A stretch of 64,000 nt of DNA from Mycobacterium gordonae (GCF_017086405.1 NZ_CP070973.1:3256739-3320738), one strand, 5' to 3'. Positions 38,683 through 49,527 are shown, numbered from the stretch's first letter. The notes: generated by a model not told the origin, from the letters alone. Made by a program: numbers and translations.

Positions 38683-39815
38683 ATGGGGGGGTCGGCGGTA
38701 TCTCTTTTCAGGGACGTTCCGGAAGCCGTGACAGCGGCACTTGGCAACGTAGAAAGTGTGAAATCTGTGCTGCGCATCGCAAGCGACGCGGCGGTGTGTC
38801 GCAACACTGCAATCGCGCCTCGCGGTGCTGGGGAGATCACGTCGGCGACCACGAGGCTATTCGGATCGGCATCGCCAGGAATTTACGGTCGTCAATCCCA
38901 TGTCTTCGTTTTCTCGCGTTGATTTCGTGACACTGTCGAACGGCAGAGCGCTTCAGTGGGTGAATGCCCAGATCGCCAGCTCAGCGTTGCGATGGCGAAC
39001 GCATCGGGCCAGCGCAGCAACGGGTCAATTCGGAGGCAAACACCGTCAAGCGCCGAGCGCTCGTGCGCGACAGCAAACCATTTGGGCCGCGAGGATTTCT
39101 TCGCGACATGCGAATTCGATGAGCTGTGATCCGATATCCGGCTTCCGGCACTCGATGAGATTTCGACTGCGATCGCAGCGCTTCTGGGAAAGCACGGCCG
39201 ACAATTTCAGGCATTGAGCGCCCGGACCGGGGTCTACCACGACGCCTTCGTCAACTTACTGAACAGCGGTGCCGCACAGTACCTGAGTGCCGAATTCGCC
39301 AACGTGCAGCACACTTTGGCGAATGTTGGACCTATTGGCGCAGCCGAGGCCAGCCCCCTGGTGGCTCTCATCGGCCTCACCACCGTGAGGCAGAGCTCCG
39401 GTTGCGGCCCGTTGCAGGTTTCCTCGAGCTTCGGCCTGGGTGGGGTGTACCAATCCGCGATCCTCAACGGTCCTCTGGGGCAGGTGGGATCGTTGTCGCT
39501 GAGTGTTGCACCGATCATCCCAACCGACCTCTACAGTGTCGTCGGCTTCGCTGCCAATGTGACCGGCACCGTGAATACGGCGTTCGGTCCCGTGTCGTGG
39601 ATGTCGGCGGGGGCAACCTGTTCGTCTCGCCGACGGGAGTGTTCACCGGATCATTGAACGGACCCACACCGTTGGGACCGGTCGCGATAACGGTGATCGG
39701 AACCGTACCCACGGTTGTCGGCGGCTCGATCACCGCGCTGGGCTGGGAATTCCACTTCCGCGGCACCCAGTTCGGTTTCACCCCGCGGTTCCTGCAGCCA
39801 CTCGGTGTGATCTAG
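38683..39815 (+). pseudogene. Degenerate PE gene(s), several frameshifts (PE17-like position)
   Basis: PE family sequence is spread over three frames. From about 38695, VSLFRDVPEAVTAALGNVES and ITSATTRLFGSAS resemble the first PE helix pair. A second PE-like start, SSFSRVDFVTLSN, follows near 38900. From 39154, DEISTAIAALLGKHGRQFQA leads into HDAFVNLLNSGAAQYLSAEF, preceded by an in-frame TGA at 39127. After GTVNTAFGPVSWMSAG the frame shifts again near 39600 and runs to 39815 (TPLGPVAITVIGTVPTVVGG). This could be one gene broken in several places or remains of two tandem PE genes. In M. tuberculosis PE17 lies in this neighbourhood. A functional protein is unlikely. Confidence 0.75.
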
Positions 39816-39820
39816 CGGTT

Positions 39821-40864
39821 TCAAGCCGCTCGAATGCGGCCGCGCGCCGGTCGCAGGCCGGCGATCGACAGCGTGCCGTGCACCAGGGCGCCGGCGCGTT
39901 CCATGATCATCCTGGCCGGCTCGAGCGGGGAGCGGGGTCGGGGCGGGAAGTAGTGCATCGGCAGCCCGCGGCGGTCCCGCGGCGGCGCCATGAACGCGGG
40001 CGCCTCGACGAGTGGTGCGTCGCTGCGGATGCGACCCTCCGCGCGGCGGTAGGCGGCCAACGCGCGCGGGTGAAGACGGATTTCGTCGGGTACCGCAAGG
40101 AAAGCCAGTTCGACCAGCTTGCCGAATACCCGCAGCAGGATTTCATCGCCAGGAGTCCAGTGCATTCCCGCCTTTTCCCGCACCGCGGGCTCGAAGAGGC
40201 CGGCCGCGATCCAGCGCTGGCCGGCGACCATGGGCTTGAACAGCTGGTCCCAGATGGGCGTGGGAATGAGGACGAATTTCGGCTTGGGGATCCGCATATT
40301 GAAGATTTCGAGAGTCGCCCGATTGATCTCGAGTTCGTCGCGACCGACCCGCTCCCAGTATTCCTGGAATTCTTCCCACGAGCCGGGCACCGGCCGCATG
40401 CTCATCCCGTACATCCGGTACCACTGCACGTGTTCGTCGAACAATTGACGCTTCTCGGCTTCTGTCAGTCCGCCGCAGAAGTACTCCGCCACTTTGATGA
40501 CGAGCATGAAGAACGTCGCGTGTGCCCAGTAGAACGTCTCGGGGTTCAGGGCGTGATAGCGCCGGCCTGCGCCGTCGGTGCCCTTGATGGTCCGGTGGTA
40601 GCCCTTAATCTGCTGGCCGGTCTGGGCCGCGCGGTCGCCGTCGTAAACCACGCCCATGATCGGATACACCGACCGGGCCACCCGCTGTAGAGGTTCGCGC
40701 AGCAGGATTGAATGCTCCTCAACCCCCGCGCCGAGTTCGGGATACATATTCTGGATCGCGCCGATCCAGATGCCCATCATCCCGGTGCGCAGGTCTCCGA
40801 AGTACTTCCAGGTCAACGAGTCAGGCCCGAGAGGGTCAGCCGCTGTCGTCGGAGAAACAGTCAT
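39821..40864 (-). CDS. Oxygenase MpaB/DUF2236-family protein (Rv1645c-like)
   Basis: About 347 aa. The family includes latex-clearing rubber oxygenases and MpaB, and has a conserved His-rich haem region; here ETFYWAHATFFMLVIKVAEY gives the expected WAHA core. Also visible are VARSVYPIMGVVYDGDRAAQ and QLFDEHVQWYRMYG. ATG 40864 is preferred because GGAGG lies 5 nt upstream (40870-40874); the longer frame opens with TTG at 40876. It diverges from the adenylyl cyclase, with a palindrome in the gap. Substrate unknown. Confidence 0.88.
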   Translation of the reverse strand: MTVSPTTAADPLGPDSLTWKYFGDLRTGMMGIWIGAIQNMYPELGAGVEEHSILLREPLQRVARSVYPIMGVVYDGDRAAQTGQQIKGYHRTIKGTDGAGRRYHALNPETFYWAHATFFMLVIKVAEYFCGGLTEAEKRQLFDEHVQWYRMYGMSMRPVPGSWEEFQEYWERVGRDELEINRATLEIFNMRIPKPKFVLIPTPIWDQLFKPMVAGQRWIAAGLFEPAVREKAGMHWTPGDEILLRVFGKLVELAFLAVPDEIRLHPRALAAYRRAEGRIRSDAPLVEAPAFMAPPRDRRGLPMHYFPPRPRSPLEPARMIMERAGALVHGTLSIAGLRPARGRIRAA

Positions 40865-40907
40865 CACGGCCTCCAAAGCGCCTCATTTTGCGCTCACGAT
40901 AAACGGT

Positions 40908-40923
40908 GACAACATGCGTTGTC
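40908..40923. promoter_or_regulatory. Perfect palindrome between the MpaB-like gene and the adenylyl cyclase gene
   Basis: GACAAC-ATGC-GTTGTC forms a perfect 6-4-6 inverted repeat 44 bp upstream of the ATG at 40864 and about 150 bp upstream of the cyclase start. Symmetry and location suggest a repressor site. No regulator gene is adjacent. Confidence 0.4.
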
Positions 40924-41070
40924 TAGCACCCGGAGATATGCGTCGGACCTGTGTTACGCACTCTCCACAGCACCGGTGCACTTGCGTGATCAGGGCGTTT
41001 GTGGCGCGCTACGACACAGGTGGGGAGTGCCTCGTTGCCCTGTTCAGCCCGCAGCACCTACCCTTGCCGA

Positions 41071-41985
41071 GTGGAGGTCGGGTCTGGCGAAGCGGAGTCC
41101 GGCGTGCCCGAAGAGACCGCGACAGCGGTGGCGCCAGAAGGCGCCGCATCCCGGCGTTCCCCGACCAAGTGGCTCAGCAACACCAATCACAGCCCGGGCG
41201 TGGTGGCGTTCGTGAAGCGGGCGCGACGGTTGTTACCGGGTGACCCCGAGTTCGGTGATCCGCTGTCGACGGCTGGTGAGGGCGGTCCGCGGGCGGCCGC
41301 ACGGGCCGCCGACCGACTGCTGGGCGATCGTGACGCCGCATCGCGGGAAGTCAGCCTGGGCGTCTTGCAGGTGTGGCAGGCGATGACCGAAGCCGTCTCA
41401 CGAAAGCCGGCAAACCCCGAAGTGACCCTGGTGTTCACCGATCTGGTGGGGTTCTCCACGTGGTCGCTGCACGCCGGGGACGACGCCGCCCTCACGTTGC
41501 TGCGCCAGGTTGCCCGTGCGGTCGAGTCCCCGCTACTGGACGCCGGCGGGCACATCGTCAAGCGGATGGGCGATGGCATCATGGCGGTCTTCCGTCGTCC
41601 TGGCGTTGCGGTCAAGGCCGTCCTGGCAGCCCAAGAAGCCATCAAATCTGTTGAGGTGCAAGGTTATCGCCCTCGGATGCGGGTGGGCATCCACACCGGA
41701 AGGCCACAGCGGCTGGGCTCGGACTGGCTGGGCGTCGATGTGAACATCGCGGCCCGAGTCATGGAACGCGCCACCAAAGGCGGGGTGATGATCTCAAGTC
41801 CCACGCTAGACCTGATCCCCCAGAGCGATCTGGACGCCATGGGTGTCACGGCCAAGCGGGCGCGCCGGCCGATGTTCGCCAGCAAACTGACTGGCATCCC
41901 GCCGGATCTGGCGATCTACCGCCTGAAAACTCACAAGGAGTTGTCAACGAGCGATAACACAAATGAGACAAACGCCCATGCATAG
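41071..41985 (+). CDS. Class III adenylyl cyclase (Rv1647-like)
   Basis: About 304 aa from GTG 41071. The catalytic domain spans about residues 115-290: VTLVFTDLVGFSTWSLHAGD holds the first metal Asp, IVKRMGDGIMAVF the second, and GVDVNIAARVMERAT the Asn/Arg transition-state pair. It makes cAMP from ATP as a homodimer. The N-terminal part is a short unassigned region. The frame is open further upstream (40999), but the chosen GTG gives VEVGSGEAESGVPEETATA, close to the M. tuberculosis protein. The next gene starts 9 bp later, so they share a transcript. Confidence 0.92.
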   Translation: MEVGSGEAESGVPEETATAVAPEGAASRRSPTKWLSNTNHSPGVVAFVKRARRLLPGDPEFGDPLSTAGEGGPRAAARAADRLLGDRDAASREVSLGVLQVWQAMTEAVSRKPANPEVTLVFTDLVGFSTWSLHAGDDAALTLLRQVARAVESPLLDAGGHIVKRMGDGIMAVFRRPGVAVKAVLAAQEAIKSVEVQGYRPRMRVGIHTGRPQRLGSDWLGVDVNIAARVMERATKGGVMISSPTLDLIPQSDLDAMGVTAKRARRPMFASKLTGIPPDLAIYRLKTHKELSTSDNTNETNAHA

Positions 41986-41994
41986 TGGAAAGCG

Positions 41995-42804
41995 ATGACT
42001 GCTTCCTTTTTCACCCGGCTGTCTCGGGTGCGATTCACCGTGGCCTACGTGGCGGCCCTGTTCGCCGTGAGCGTCACAATGCTGATGTTGAGCCCGCAGG
42101 CCCATGACCGCGTTATTCGGCATGCCAGCACGAACCTGCACAACCTATCGCACGGGCGGCTCGGCACCCTGATCGGCAGTGCCTTCGTCGTGGAGGCCGG
42201 ACCGTTGTGGTTCTGGCTGCCCTTCCTGACCTGCCTGCTGGTGTTGGCCGAGCTCCACCTACACACCATCCGGCTGCTCGTGGCATTTTTCGTCGGGCAC
42301 ATCGGGGCCACGCTGGTGGTGGCGGCGGCGTTGGCCATGGCGGTCAAGATGGGCTGGATGCCTTGGTCGATCACTCGCGTCAGCGATGTGGGCATGAGTT
42401 ATGGCGCCCTGGCCGCGCTCGGCGCCCTTACCGCCACGATCCCGCCGCGGCTGCGGTGGGGGTGGATCGGCTGGTGGATATCGGTGAGTGTGGCCGCAGC
42501 CGTCATCGGTGGCGAATTCACCAACGCGGGGCACGCCGTCGCCGTGACGCTGGGGGTCTTGGTTTCGTTCAGCTTTCGTGCGCCGATCCACTGGACGCCG
42601 GCGCGGTGTCTGATGCTGCTGGGTTCGGCAGGTTTCGGCTTCCTGATGCTCGTCCACAGCATCTGGGGGATGGCCGGCGGCGCCGTTTTCGGTCTGACCG
42701 GAGCATTGCTGGCCCACCTCGTTGCGCGCCGATTCGGTCATCGCCCCGCACCGAACGCCGCCCCGGTCACTGCACGTGCCGTAAGCAACCGAATAGCAAA
42801 CTAG
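41995..42804 (+). CDS. Rhomboid-like membrane protein (Rv1648-like)
   Basis: 269 aa with about seven hydrophobic segments. The segment VGMSYGALAALGALTA has a Ser (S135) where rhomboid proteases place the nucleophile (GxSG-like), and a later helix has FTNAGHAVAVTLG with a His (H180) in the place of the catalytic His. A rhomboid fold is therefore plausible; proteolytic activity is not shown. It starts at ATG 41995, 9 bp after the cyclase stop, probably in one operon. Confidence 0.75.
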   Translation: MTASFFTRLSRVRFTVAYVAALFAVSVTMLMLSPQAHDRVIRHASTNLHNLSHGRLGTLIGSAFVVEAGPLWFWLPFLTCLLVLAELHLHTIRLLVAFFVGHIGATLVVAAALAMAVKMGWMPWSITRVSDVGMSYGALAALGALTATIPPRLRWGWIGWWISVSVAAAVIGGEFTNAGHAVAVTLGVLVSFSFRAPIHWTPARCLMLLGSAGFGFLMLVHSIWGMAGGAVFGLTGALLAHLVARRFGHRPAPNAAPVTARAVSNRIAN

Positions 42805-43026
42805 AATTTGGTTCGACTCCGGAGCTGACAGGCTCGAGTTGGTGTATCGGCAAGTTTCTGTGCAGCTGGGAGATGGTTTGCCAAAATTCCTGGTAGCGAC
42901 CATATTCCCAATGATATCCGGCTCGGAATGCGTTACTTCCCAATCATATTGTTGTGCCTGGCGATTGAAACATGGATGAGTGCGTGGCAACGTATGCTCG
43001 GCGCGTACAACCGACCGGAGGATGCC

Positions 43027-44712
43027 ATGCCGTTTGTGATCGCCGATCCGGAGATGCTGCTCGCCGCGGCGGCGGATCTCGAAGACCTCGGCTCGGTGGT
43101 GGTGGCCGCCCATGTGACCGAGGGTCTTACCGGGCTCGCACCGGCCGCCGCTGATGAAGTGTCGGCGGCGATCGCGGGTGCGTTCGGCGCTTACGGTCAG
43201 GAATTCCGCGCCCTCAGCGCTCAGGTGGCGGCTTACCACTCGCGCTTCGTGCAAGCGATGACCGCGAGTGCGGTTTCGTTTGCCGGCGCGGAGGCGGTCA
43301 ACGCCTCGGGGCTGCAGCTTCTCGAGCGACAACTGCTCACCGCGATGAATACGCCCACCCAGCTGTTGCTGGGCAGGCCCCTGATCGGCGACGGTGCCGA
43401 CGCATCCGTGGCGGGTGCTCGCGGGGCCGACGGTGGCCTGTTGTTCGGAAATGGTGGCCGAGGGGCCGCGGGCGCGGGCGGTCAGGCCGGCGGCGCGGGA
43501 GGCGACGCAGGTTTGTTCGGCAACGGCGGTGCCGGCGGCGCTGGGGGATCGGCGGTGGCGGGCGTCAACAACGGCGCAGCGGGGCGTGGCGGTGCGGGCG
43601 GGCGAGCTGGACTGTTGTTCGGTTTGCCCGGTATCGCCGGGCAGGACGGTAGCCCGCTGCCCACACCGACCCCGACACCCACCCCGACCCCGACACCCAC
43701 GCCAACCCCGACGCCCACGCCGACGCCCACGCCAACCCCGACGCCCACACCGTCCGGCGCCGAGCAGGTGTTCTCCCCCTACGTCGACATGACGCTGTGG
43801 CCCCAATTCGACTTCGCCGGTGCAGGCAGTGTCGGGAGCATCGAGGATGTGACGCTCGGTTTCGTCACCGCCAACTCACAGGGCCAGCCGGCGTGGGGAG
43901 GTTTCGACGCCTACACGATCGGAAATGGCGGATCGCTGGCGGACGGCACCCTGATTTACCAGATCAATAACCAGATCACCGCGATGCGCGGCGCCGGGAT
44001 CGATGCCACCATCTCGTTCGGCGGGGCGGCTAACCAGGAACTAGCGCTGACGACACCTACAGCGGACCAGCTGGCCGCGAAATACGGCTCGGTGATGAAG
44101 GCCTACGGATTCCACAAACTGGACTTCGACATCGAGGGCTCGGCGCTTGGCGACACGGCCTCCCTGACCCGTCGTTCACAGGCGATCGCAATGCTGCAGG
44201 CGGACGGGATCGCCGCTGGTAAACCGGTCGAGGTGTCGTTCACCCTCCCCGTGATGCCTACTGGGCTGACCCCCGACGGGCTCAGGGTCGTGCAAAACGC
44301 GATCGACAATCACGTGCAGGTCGGCCGCGTGAACATCATGGCAATGGACTATTTCGACCCCAACTTGGCTCCGTACGAGGGGAGGATGGGGGATTACGCG
44401 ATTCAGGCGGCTACCTCGGTCCAGGATCAGTTGACAGCGCTGTATCCCTCGAAGTCCGACGCCGAGATCTGGGCCATGATCGATGTGACACCGATGATCG
44501 GGGTGAACGACAATCCAGTCGAGGTCTTTACCTTGGCCGACGCGCAGAAGCTGACCGATTTCGCTGAGCAGAAGGGGCTTGGCGGTCTGCACATGTGGTC
44601 GGTCAACCGCGACTTCCCGGGACCGCTGGGCGTCTTGTCGAACACCAGCAGCGGCGTTGCGCAAAACCCGTGGCAGTTCTCGCAGACCTTCGAGGAATTC
44701 GACGACGACTGA
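43027..44712 (+). CDS. PE-PGRS protein with (PT)n linker and C-terminal GH18 chitinase-like domain
   Basis: Four parts in 561 aa. A PE domain (residues 1 to about 95): MPFVIADPEMLLAAAADLED, then DEVSAAIAGAFGAYGQEFRA. A short PGRS region (about 130-205), after the linker [11 protein letters not shown] Pro-Thr linker at 212-242. A glycoside hydrolase family 18 domain (about 250-540) with the catalytic sequence KLDFDIEG (D366, D368, E370), SFGGAANQELALTTPT and NIMAMDYFD. GH18 enzymes cleave beta-1,4-GlcNAc polymers such as chitin; E370 would be the acid/base. ATG 43027 has GGAGG at 43017-43021. PE domains target proteins to ESX secretion, so a secreted or cell-surface chitinase is inferred. Confidence 0.93.
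   Translation: MPFVIADPEMLLAAAADLEDLGSVVVAAHVTEGLTGLAPAAADEVSAAIAGAFGAYGQEFRALSAQVAAYHSRFVQAMTASAVSFAGAEAVNASGLQLLERQLLTAMNTPTQLLLGRPLIGDGADASVAGARGADGGLLFGNGGRGAAGAGGQAGGAGGDAGLFGNGGAGGAGGSAVAGVNNGAAGRGGAGGRAGLLFGLPGIAGQDGSPLPTPTPTPTPTPTPTPTPTPTPTPTPTPTPTPSGAEQVFSPYVDMTLWPQFDFAGAGSVGSIEDVTLGFVTANSQGQPAWGGFDAYTIGNGGSLADGTLIYQINNQITAMRGAGIDATISFGGAANQELALTTPTADQLAAKYGSVMKAYGFHKLDFDIEGSALGDTASLTRRSQAIAMLQADGIAAGKPVEVSFTLPVMPTGLTPDGLRVVQNAIDNHVQVGRVNIMAMDYFDPNLAPYEGRMGDYAIQAATSVQDQLTALYPSKSDAEIWAMIDVTPMIGVNDNPVEVFTLADAQKLTDFAEQKGLGGLHMWSVNRDFPGPLGVLSNTSSGVAQNPWQFSQTFEEFDDD
43660..43752 (+). repeat. Pro-Thr hexanucleotide-type repeat (linker of the PE-GH18 protein)
   Basis: About 15 copies of a 6-base unit CC(N)AC(N), coding alternating Pro and Thr. 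The third bases vary, so the sequence is selected as protein rather than as a perfect microsatellite, but slippage could still change its length. Such linkers are common between modules of secreted glycoside hydrolases and may be O-mannosylated in mycobacteria. Confidence 0.9.
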
Positions 44713-44797
44713 TGCCCGCCGTGGTGATCCTTGCCACACGCTGCCATGTCTTATGATCGGCAGTTGCGTCATACCCTGCCGTGAACCCTCCCGCTGA

Positions 44798-45921
<1,124 letters not shown>

Positions 45922-45922
<1 letters not shown>

Positions 45923-48411
45923 TGCGCGTTCCCTACAGCTGGCTGCGCGAGGTCGTCTCAGTCGGTGCGCCGGGCTGGGATGTCGGCGCCGGTGAGCTCG
46001 AGCAGGCGCTCGTGCGCATCGGTCATGAGGTGGAGGACGTGGCCCGGCTGGGTCCGGTCGAGGGCCCGCTGGCCGTGGGGCGGGTGACCGAGATCGAGGA
46101 ACTGAGCGGCTTCAAGAAACCCATCCGAGCCTGCCGAGTCGACGTTGGTGGCACGGAGCCTCATCGGGAAATCGTTTGTGGAGCAACCAATTTCGTGGTG
46201 GACGACCTGGTGGTGGTGGCTTTGCCGGGCGCCATCCTGCCCGGGAATTTCACGATCGCCGCGCGTAAGACGTACGGCCGTAACTCCAACGGCATGATCT
46301 GCTCGGCCGCCGAACTCGGCCTGGGGGCAGATCATTCCGGAATCCTGGTCCTGCCGCCGGGAACCGCCGACCCCGGCGCTGACGGCGCCACCGTATTGGG
46401 CCTGGACGATGTGGTGTTCCAGTTGGCCATCACCCCTGACCGCGGCTACGGACTGTCGGTGCGGGGACTGGCTCGCGAGATCGCCTGCGCTTACGACCTG
46501 GACTTCGTCGATCCCGCCGATGTCGAGCCGTTACCGGCGCAGGGCGAGGCATGGCCGTTGACCGTGGACCCCGATACCGGGGTGCGTCGGTTCGCGCTGC
46601 GCCCGGTCATCGGGATCGATCCGGCGGCCGTGTCCCCGTGGTGGCTGCAGCGGCGACTGCTGCTCTGCGGCATCCGGGCCACCTCACCGGCTGTCGACGT
46701 CACCAACTACGTCATGGTCGAACTCGGCCACCCGATGCACGCCCACGATCGCGCTCGGGTCACCGGCGGCTTCGAGGTGCGCTTCGCCCGGCCCGGGGAA
46801 ACCGTGGTCACCCTCGATGACGCCGAACGCACGTTGGAGCCGATCGATGTCCTGATCGTCGACGATGTGGCGACCGCCGCGATCGGCGGCGTGATGGGTG
46901 CGGCCAGCACCGAAGTGCGCGCTGACTCCACCGATGTCCTCCTGGAGGCCGCGGTCTGGGATCCCGCGGCCATATCGCGTACCCAGCGACGACTGCACCT
47001 GCCCAGTGAAGCGGCACGCCGGTACGAACGCGCCGTCGACCCGGCCATCTCGGTAGCCGCGTTGAACCGGTGCGCACGGCTGCTGGTGGACATCGCCGGG
47101 GGCGTGGCCGAACCCTTCCTGACCGACTGGCGAGGCGAGCCGCCGCGCGCGGACTGGGCACCGCCACCGATCGAGATCTCGGCCGATCTGCCGGATCGGA
47201 TCGCCGGAGTGGCCTATGCACCGGGCACCACCGCACGGCGTCTGGCCCAGGTCGGCGCTTCGGTGTCACAGAGCGGTGGCATGTTGACCGTCACCCCGCC
47301 GAGCTGGCGCCCCGATCTGCGGCAACCCGCCGACCTCGTCGAAGAGGTGCTGCGACTGGAGGGCCTCGAGGCGATCCCGTCGCTGCTGCCGTCGGCTCCC
47401 GCAGGCCGGGGCCTCACCACCGCGCAGCAACGCCGCCGGGCGATCGGGAAGTCGCTGGCGTTGTCGGGCTATGTCGAGATCCTGCCTACGCCATTCCTGC
47501 CGGCCGGGGTGTTCGACCTGTGGGGACTGCCGGCCGACGACCCCCGGCGCAGCACAACCAACGTGGTCAACCCGCTGGAAGCGGATCGCCCGCAACTGGC
47601 CACCACGTTGTTGCCGGCCCTACTGGAAGCGTTGCACCGCAACGTTTCCCGTGGCCTGGGTGATGTCGCACTGTTCGCTCTCGCGCAGGTGGTGCAGCCG
47701 ACCGAGCAGACCCGCACCGTCGACCTGATCCCGGTCCACCGGCGCCCCACCGATGACGAGATCGCCACCCTGGATGCGTCGCTGCCTCGCCAACCGCAGC
47801 ACATCGGCGCCGTGCTGGCCGGCCTACGCGAGCCGCGCGGGCCCTGGGGGCCGGGGCGGGCCGTGGAGGCCGCCGATGCGTTTGAGACGGTACGGATCAT
47901 CGCCCGCGCTTGTGGCGTGCATGTCACACTCCAAGCTGCCAAATACCTGCCGTGGCACCCGGGCCGATGCGCGGAAGTTCTCGCCGCCGGCACCGTGGTC
48001 GGCCACGCGGGACAGCTGCACCCGGCTGTCATCGAACGCGCCGGGCTGCCGAAGGGGACCTGCGCGATCGAACTGAACCTGGATGCCATTCCGGTCGGCG
48101 GCGTGCCGCCCGCGCCGCGGGTGTCGCCTTTCCCGGCGGTATTTCAGGACGTCAGCCTGGTCGTGGGGGACGACGTTCCCGCGCAGGCGGTCGAGGACGC
48201 CGTGCGTGAAGGGGCCGGCGATCTGCTCGAGCACCTGCAATTGTTCGACGTCTTCACCGGCCCCCAGATCGGTGCGCAGCGCAAGTCGCTGACCTTCGCC
48301 ATGCGGTTCCGGGCGCCGGACCGCACGCTCACTGAGGAAGACGCCACTGCGGCGCGCGACGCGGCCGTACGGTGCGCTGCCGAGCGGCTCGGCGCCGAGT
48401 TGCGTAGCTAA
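45922..48411 (+). CDS. pheT: Phenylalanyl-tRNA synthetase beta subunit
   Basis: 829 aa. Order: tRNA-binding domain (about 40-150; [20 protein letters not shown]), B3/B4 editing domain (about 215-380; [18 protein letters not shown]), B5 domain, catalytic-like core, and the ferredoxin-fold anticodon-binding domain (about 735-829; [20 protein letters not shown]) at the end. ATG 45922 overlaps the pheS stop by one base, so GTG 45919 is unlikely. TAA at 48409-48411 ends the operon. Confidence 0.97.
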
Positions 48412-48456
48412 GAAGACCGACGGACGTCGGTTTCGCCGAGGCGTCTTCCCTTTTTG
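48412..48456 (+). terminator. Terminator-like structure after pheT
   Basis: GAAGAC (48412-48417) pairs with GTCTTC (48443-48448), enclosing an inner hairpin ACCGAC/GTCGGT near 48416-48431, and is followed by a run of T within CCCTTTTT (48449-48456). It would end the pheST transcript. Confidence 0.6.
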
Positions 48457-48484
48457 CCAGCGGATACTTCCGGTGTCCCATTCT

Positions 48485-48503
48485 TGTTGAATTTGTTTCA
48501 ACA
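48485..48503. promoter_or_regulatory. Perfect 7-5-7 inverted repeat upstream of the folE paralogue
   Basis: TGTTGAA (48485-48491) is the exact mirror of TTCAACA (48497-48503) with TTTGT between. It lies about 93 bp before the folE start, near a possible -10 box TAACAT at 48532-48537. This is the shape and place of a repressor or activator site; no regulator is adjacent. Confidence 0.45.
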
Positions 48504-48595
48504 GTTTGCTAAGAGTTTGGCCGTGCTGGCGTAACATTCTCGGACGGGTGCCGGAGCCGAACCGCTTTCCAGCACCGCTGGCGAGGGGAGTCTGC

Positions 48596-49288
48596 ATGAA
48601 GAACTTGGCCAACCAGCCGGACAATGTCATCGAGATGGCGGGCACCGCGACAGGGATCACCCCGAACCTGGCCACTCGTTGGTTCGACATTCCACCGCGG
48701 GGAATTTCCGAGTCGCAGTGGGAGCGTTTCCGGTCCTCGATCGCCGAGATCTTCACCGCGTTCGGGTTGGACCTGGACACGCCGGGAACGCGGGAGACTC
48801 CGCAGCGCTTTCTCAGGGCGCTGTACGACATCACCGCCGGATACGACGGCGACCCCAAGCTTGCGACAAGCTTTCCGACGGAGCGTGGCGAGTCCTCCGA
48901 AGCTGCGCCCTCGCAGGTGATCGAAGGGCCGATCGACTTCAACTGTCTTTGCGAGCATCACGCCCTGCCTTTCTTCGGAACCGCGTTCATCGGTTACATC
49001 GCAGGCGACCAGATCATCGGTATTTCGAAGTTGACGAGGCTCGTCCGGCTGTTCGCGCGCCGGTTCACGGTTCAGGAGCGGCTCGGCGAGCAGATCGCCG
49101 ACGGTCTGATCGCGCTGATCGACCCGCGTGGCGTGGCCGTGCACCTGGAAGCCGCCCACCTCTGTACGCACCTGCGGGGCGTTGAGGAGCATTCGCGGAC
49201 GACCACGATGGTGTGGCGCGGCGAGTTCGCCGACGCCGATCTGCGCCGCGAGTTCCTCGCTGAAGTGCGCGCGTTGCGGTGCGGCTAG
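48596..49288 (+). CDS. folE: GTP cyclohydrolase I (folE paralogue)
   Basis: 230 aa from ATG 48596, with GAGGGGAG upstream. Family marks: LDTPGTRETPQRFLRALYDI, DFNCLCEHHALPFFGTAFIG with the zinc Cys and the catalytic His, IIGISKLTRLVRLFARRFTV, QERLGEQIADGLI and LEAAHLCTHLRGVEE with the second zinc Cys. The enzyme opens the GTP ring to dihydroneopterin triphosphate, the start of folate and 7-deazaguanine pathways. M. tuberculosis folE (Rv3609c) lies in a folate operon; this copy stands alone and has CTHLRG in place of the usual C-M-S-M-R-G, so it is a divergent second gene whose pathway is unclear. Confidence 0.88.
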   Translation: MKNLANQPDNVIEMAGTATGITPNLATRWFDIPPRGISESQWERFRSSIAEIFTAFGLDLDTPGTRETPQRFLRALYDITAGYDGDPKLATSFPTERGESSEAAPSQVIEGPIDFNCLCEHHALPFFGTAFIGYIAGDQIIGISKLTRLVRLFARRFTVQERLGEQIADGLIALIDPRGVAVHLEAAHLCTHLRGVEEHSRTTTMVWRGEFADADLRREFLAEVRALRCG

Positions 49289-49527
49289 CGGTTCCGCCAG
49301 GGCGCCAGTTGGCCTTCCTGCCCCGAAGTTTCGGGGCCGCAGTCGATGCGCTACCGCCGGTGATCCCGCCTCGCTCGCCGGTGTAGCGGTCAGGCTGGGT
49401 GCTGAGTCCGGTGTGAATGTTTGTATTTGGTCGGTTTTGCCGCGGGTACCCACACCTGCGCTCTAGGCTCCCTCTTGCCCTGATGAAGTTCAGGCAAAAC
49501 TCCGCAACGGAGCGAGGGGAGCCCGAA

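Noticed and set aside
42259..43806. Minus-strand open frame over the rhomboid-like and PE-GH18 genes
   Set aside because: Low-complexity Gly/Arg product that mirrors the conserved plus-strand genes.
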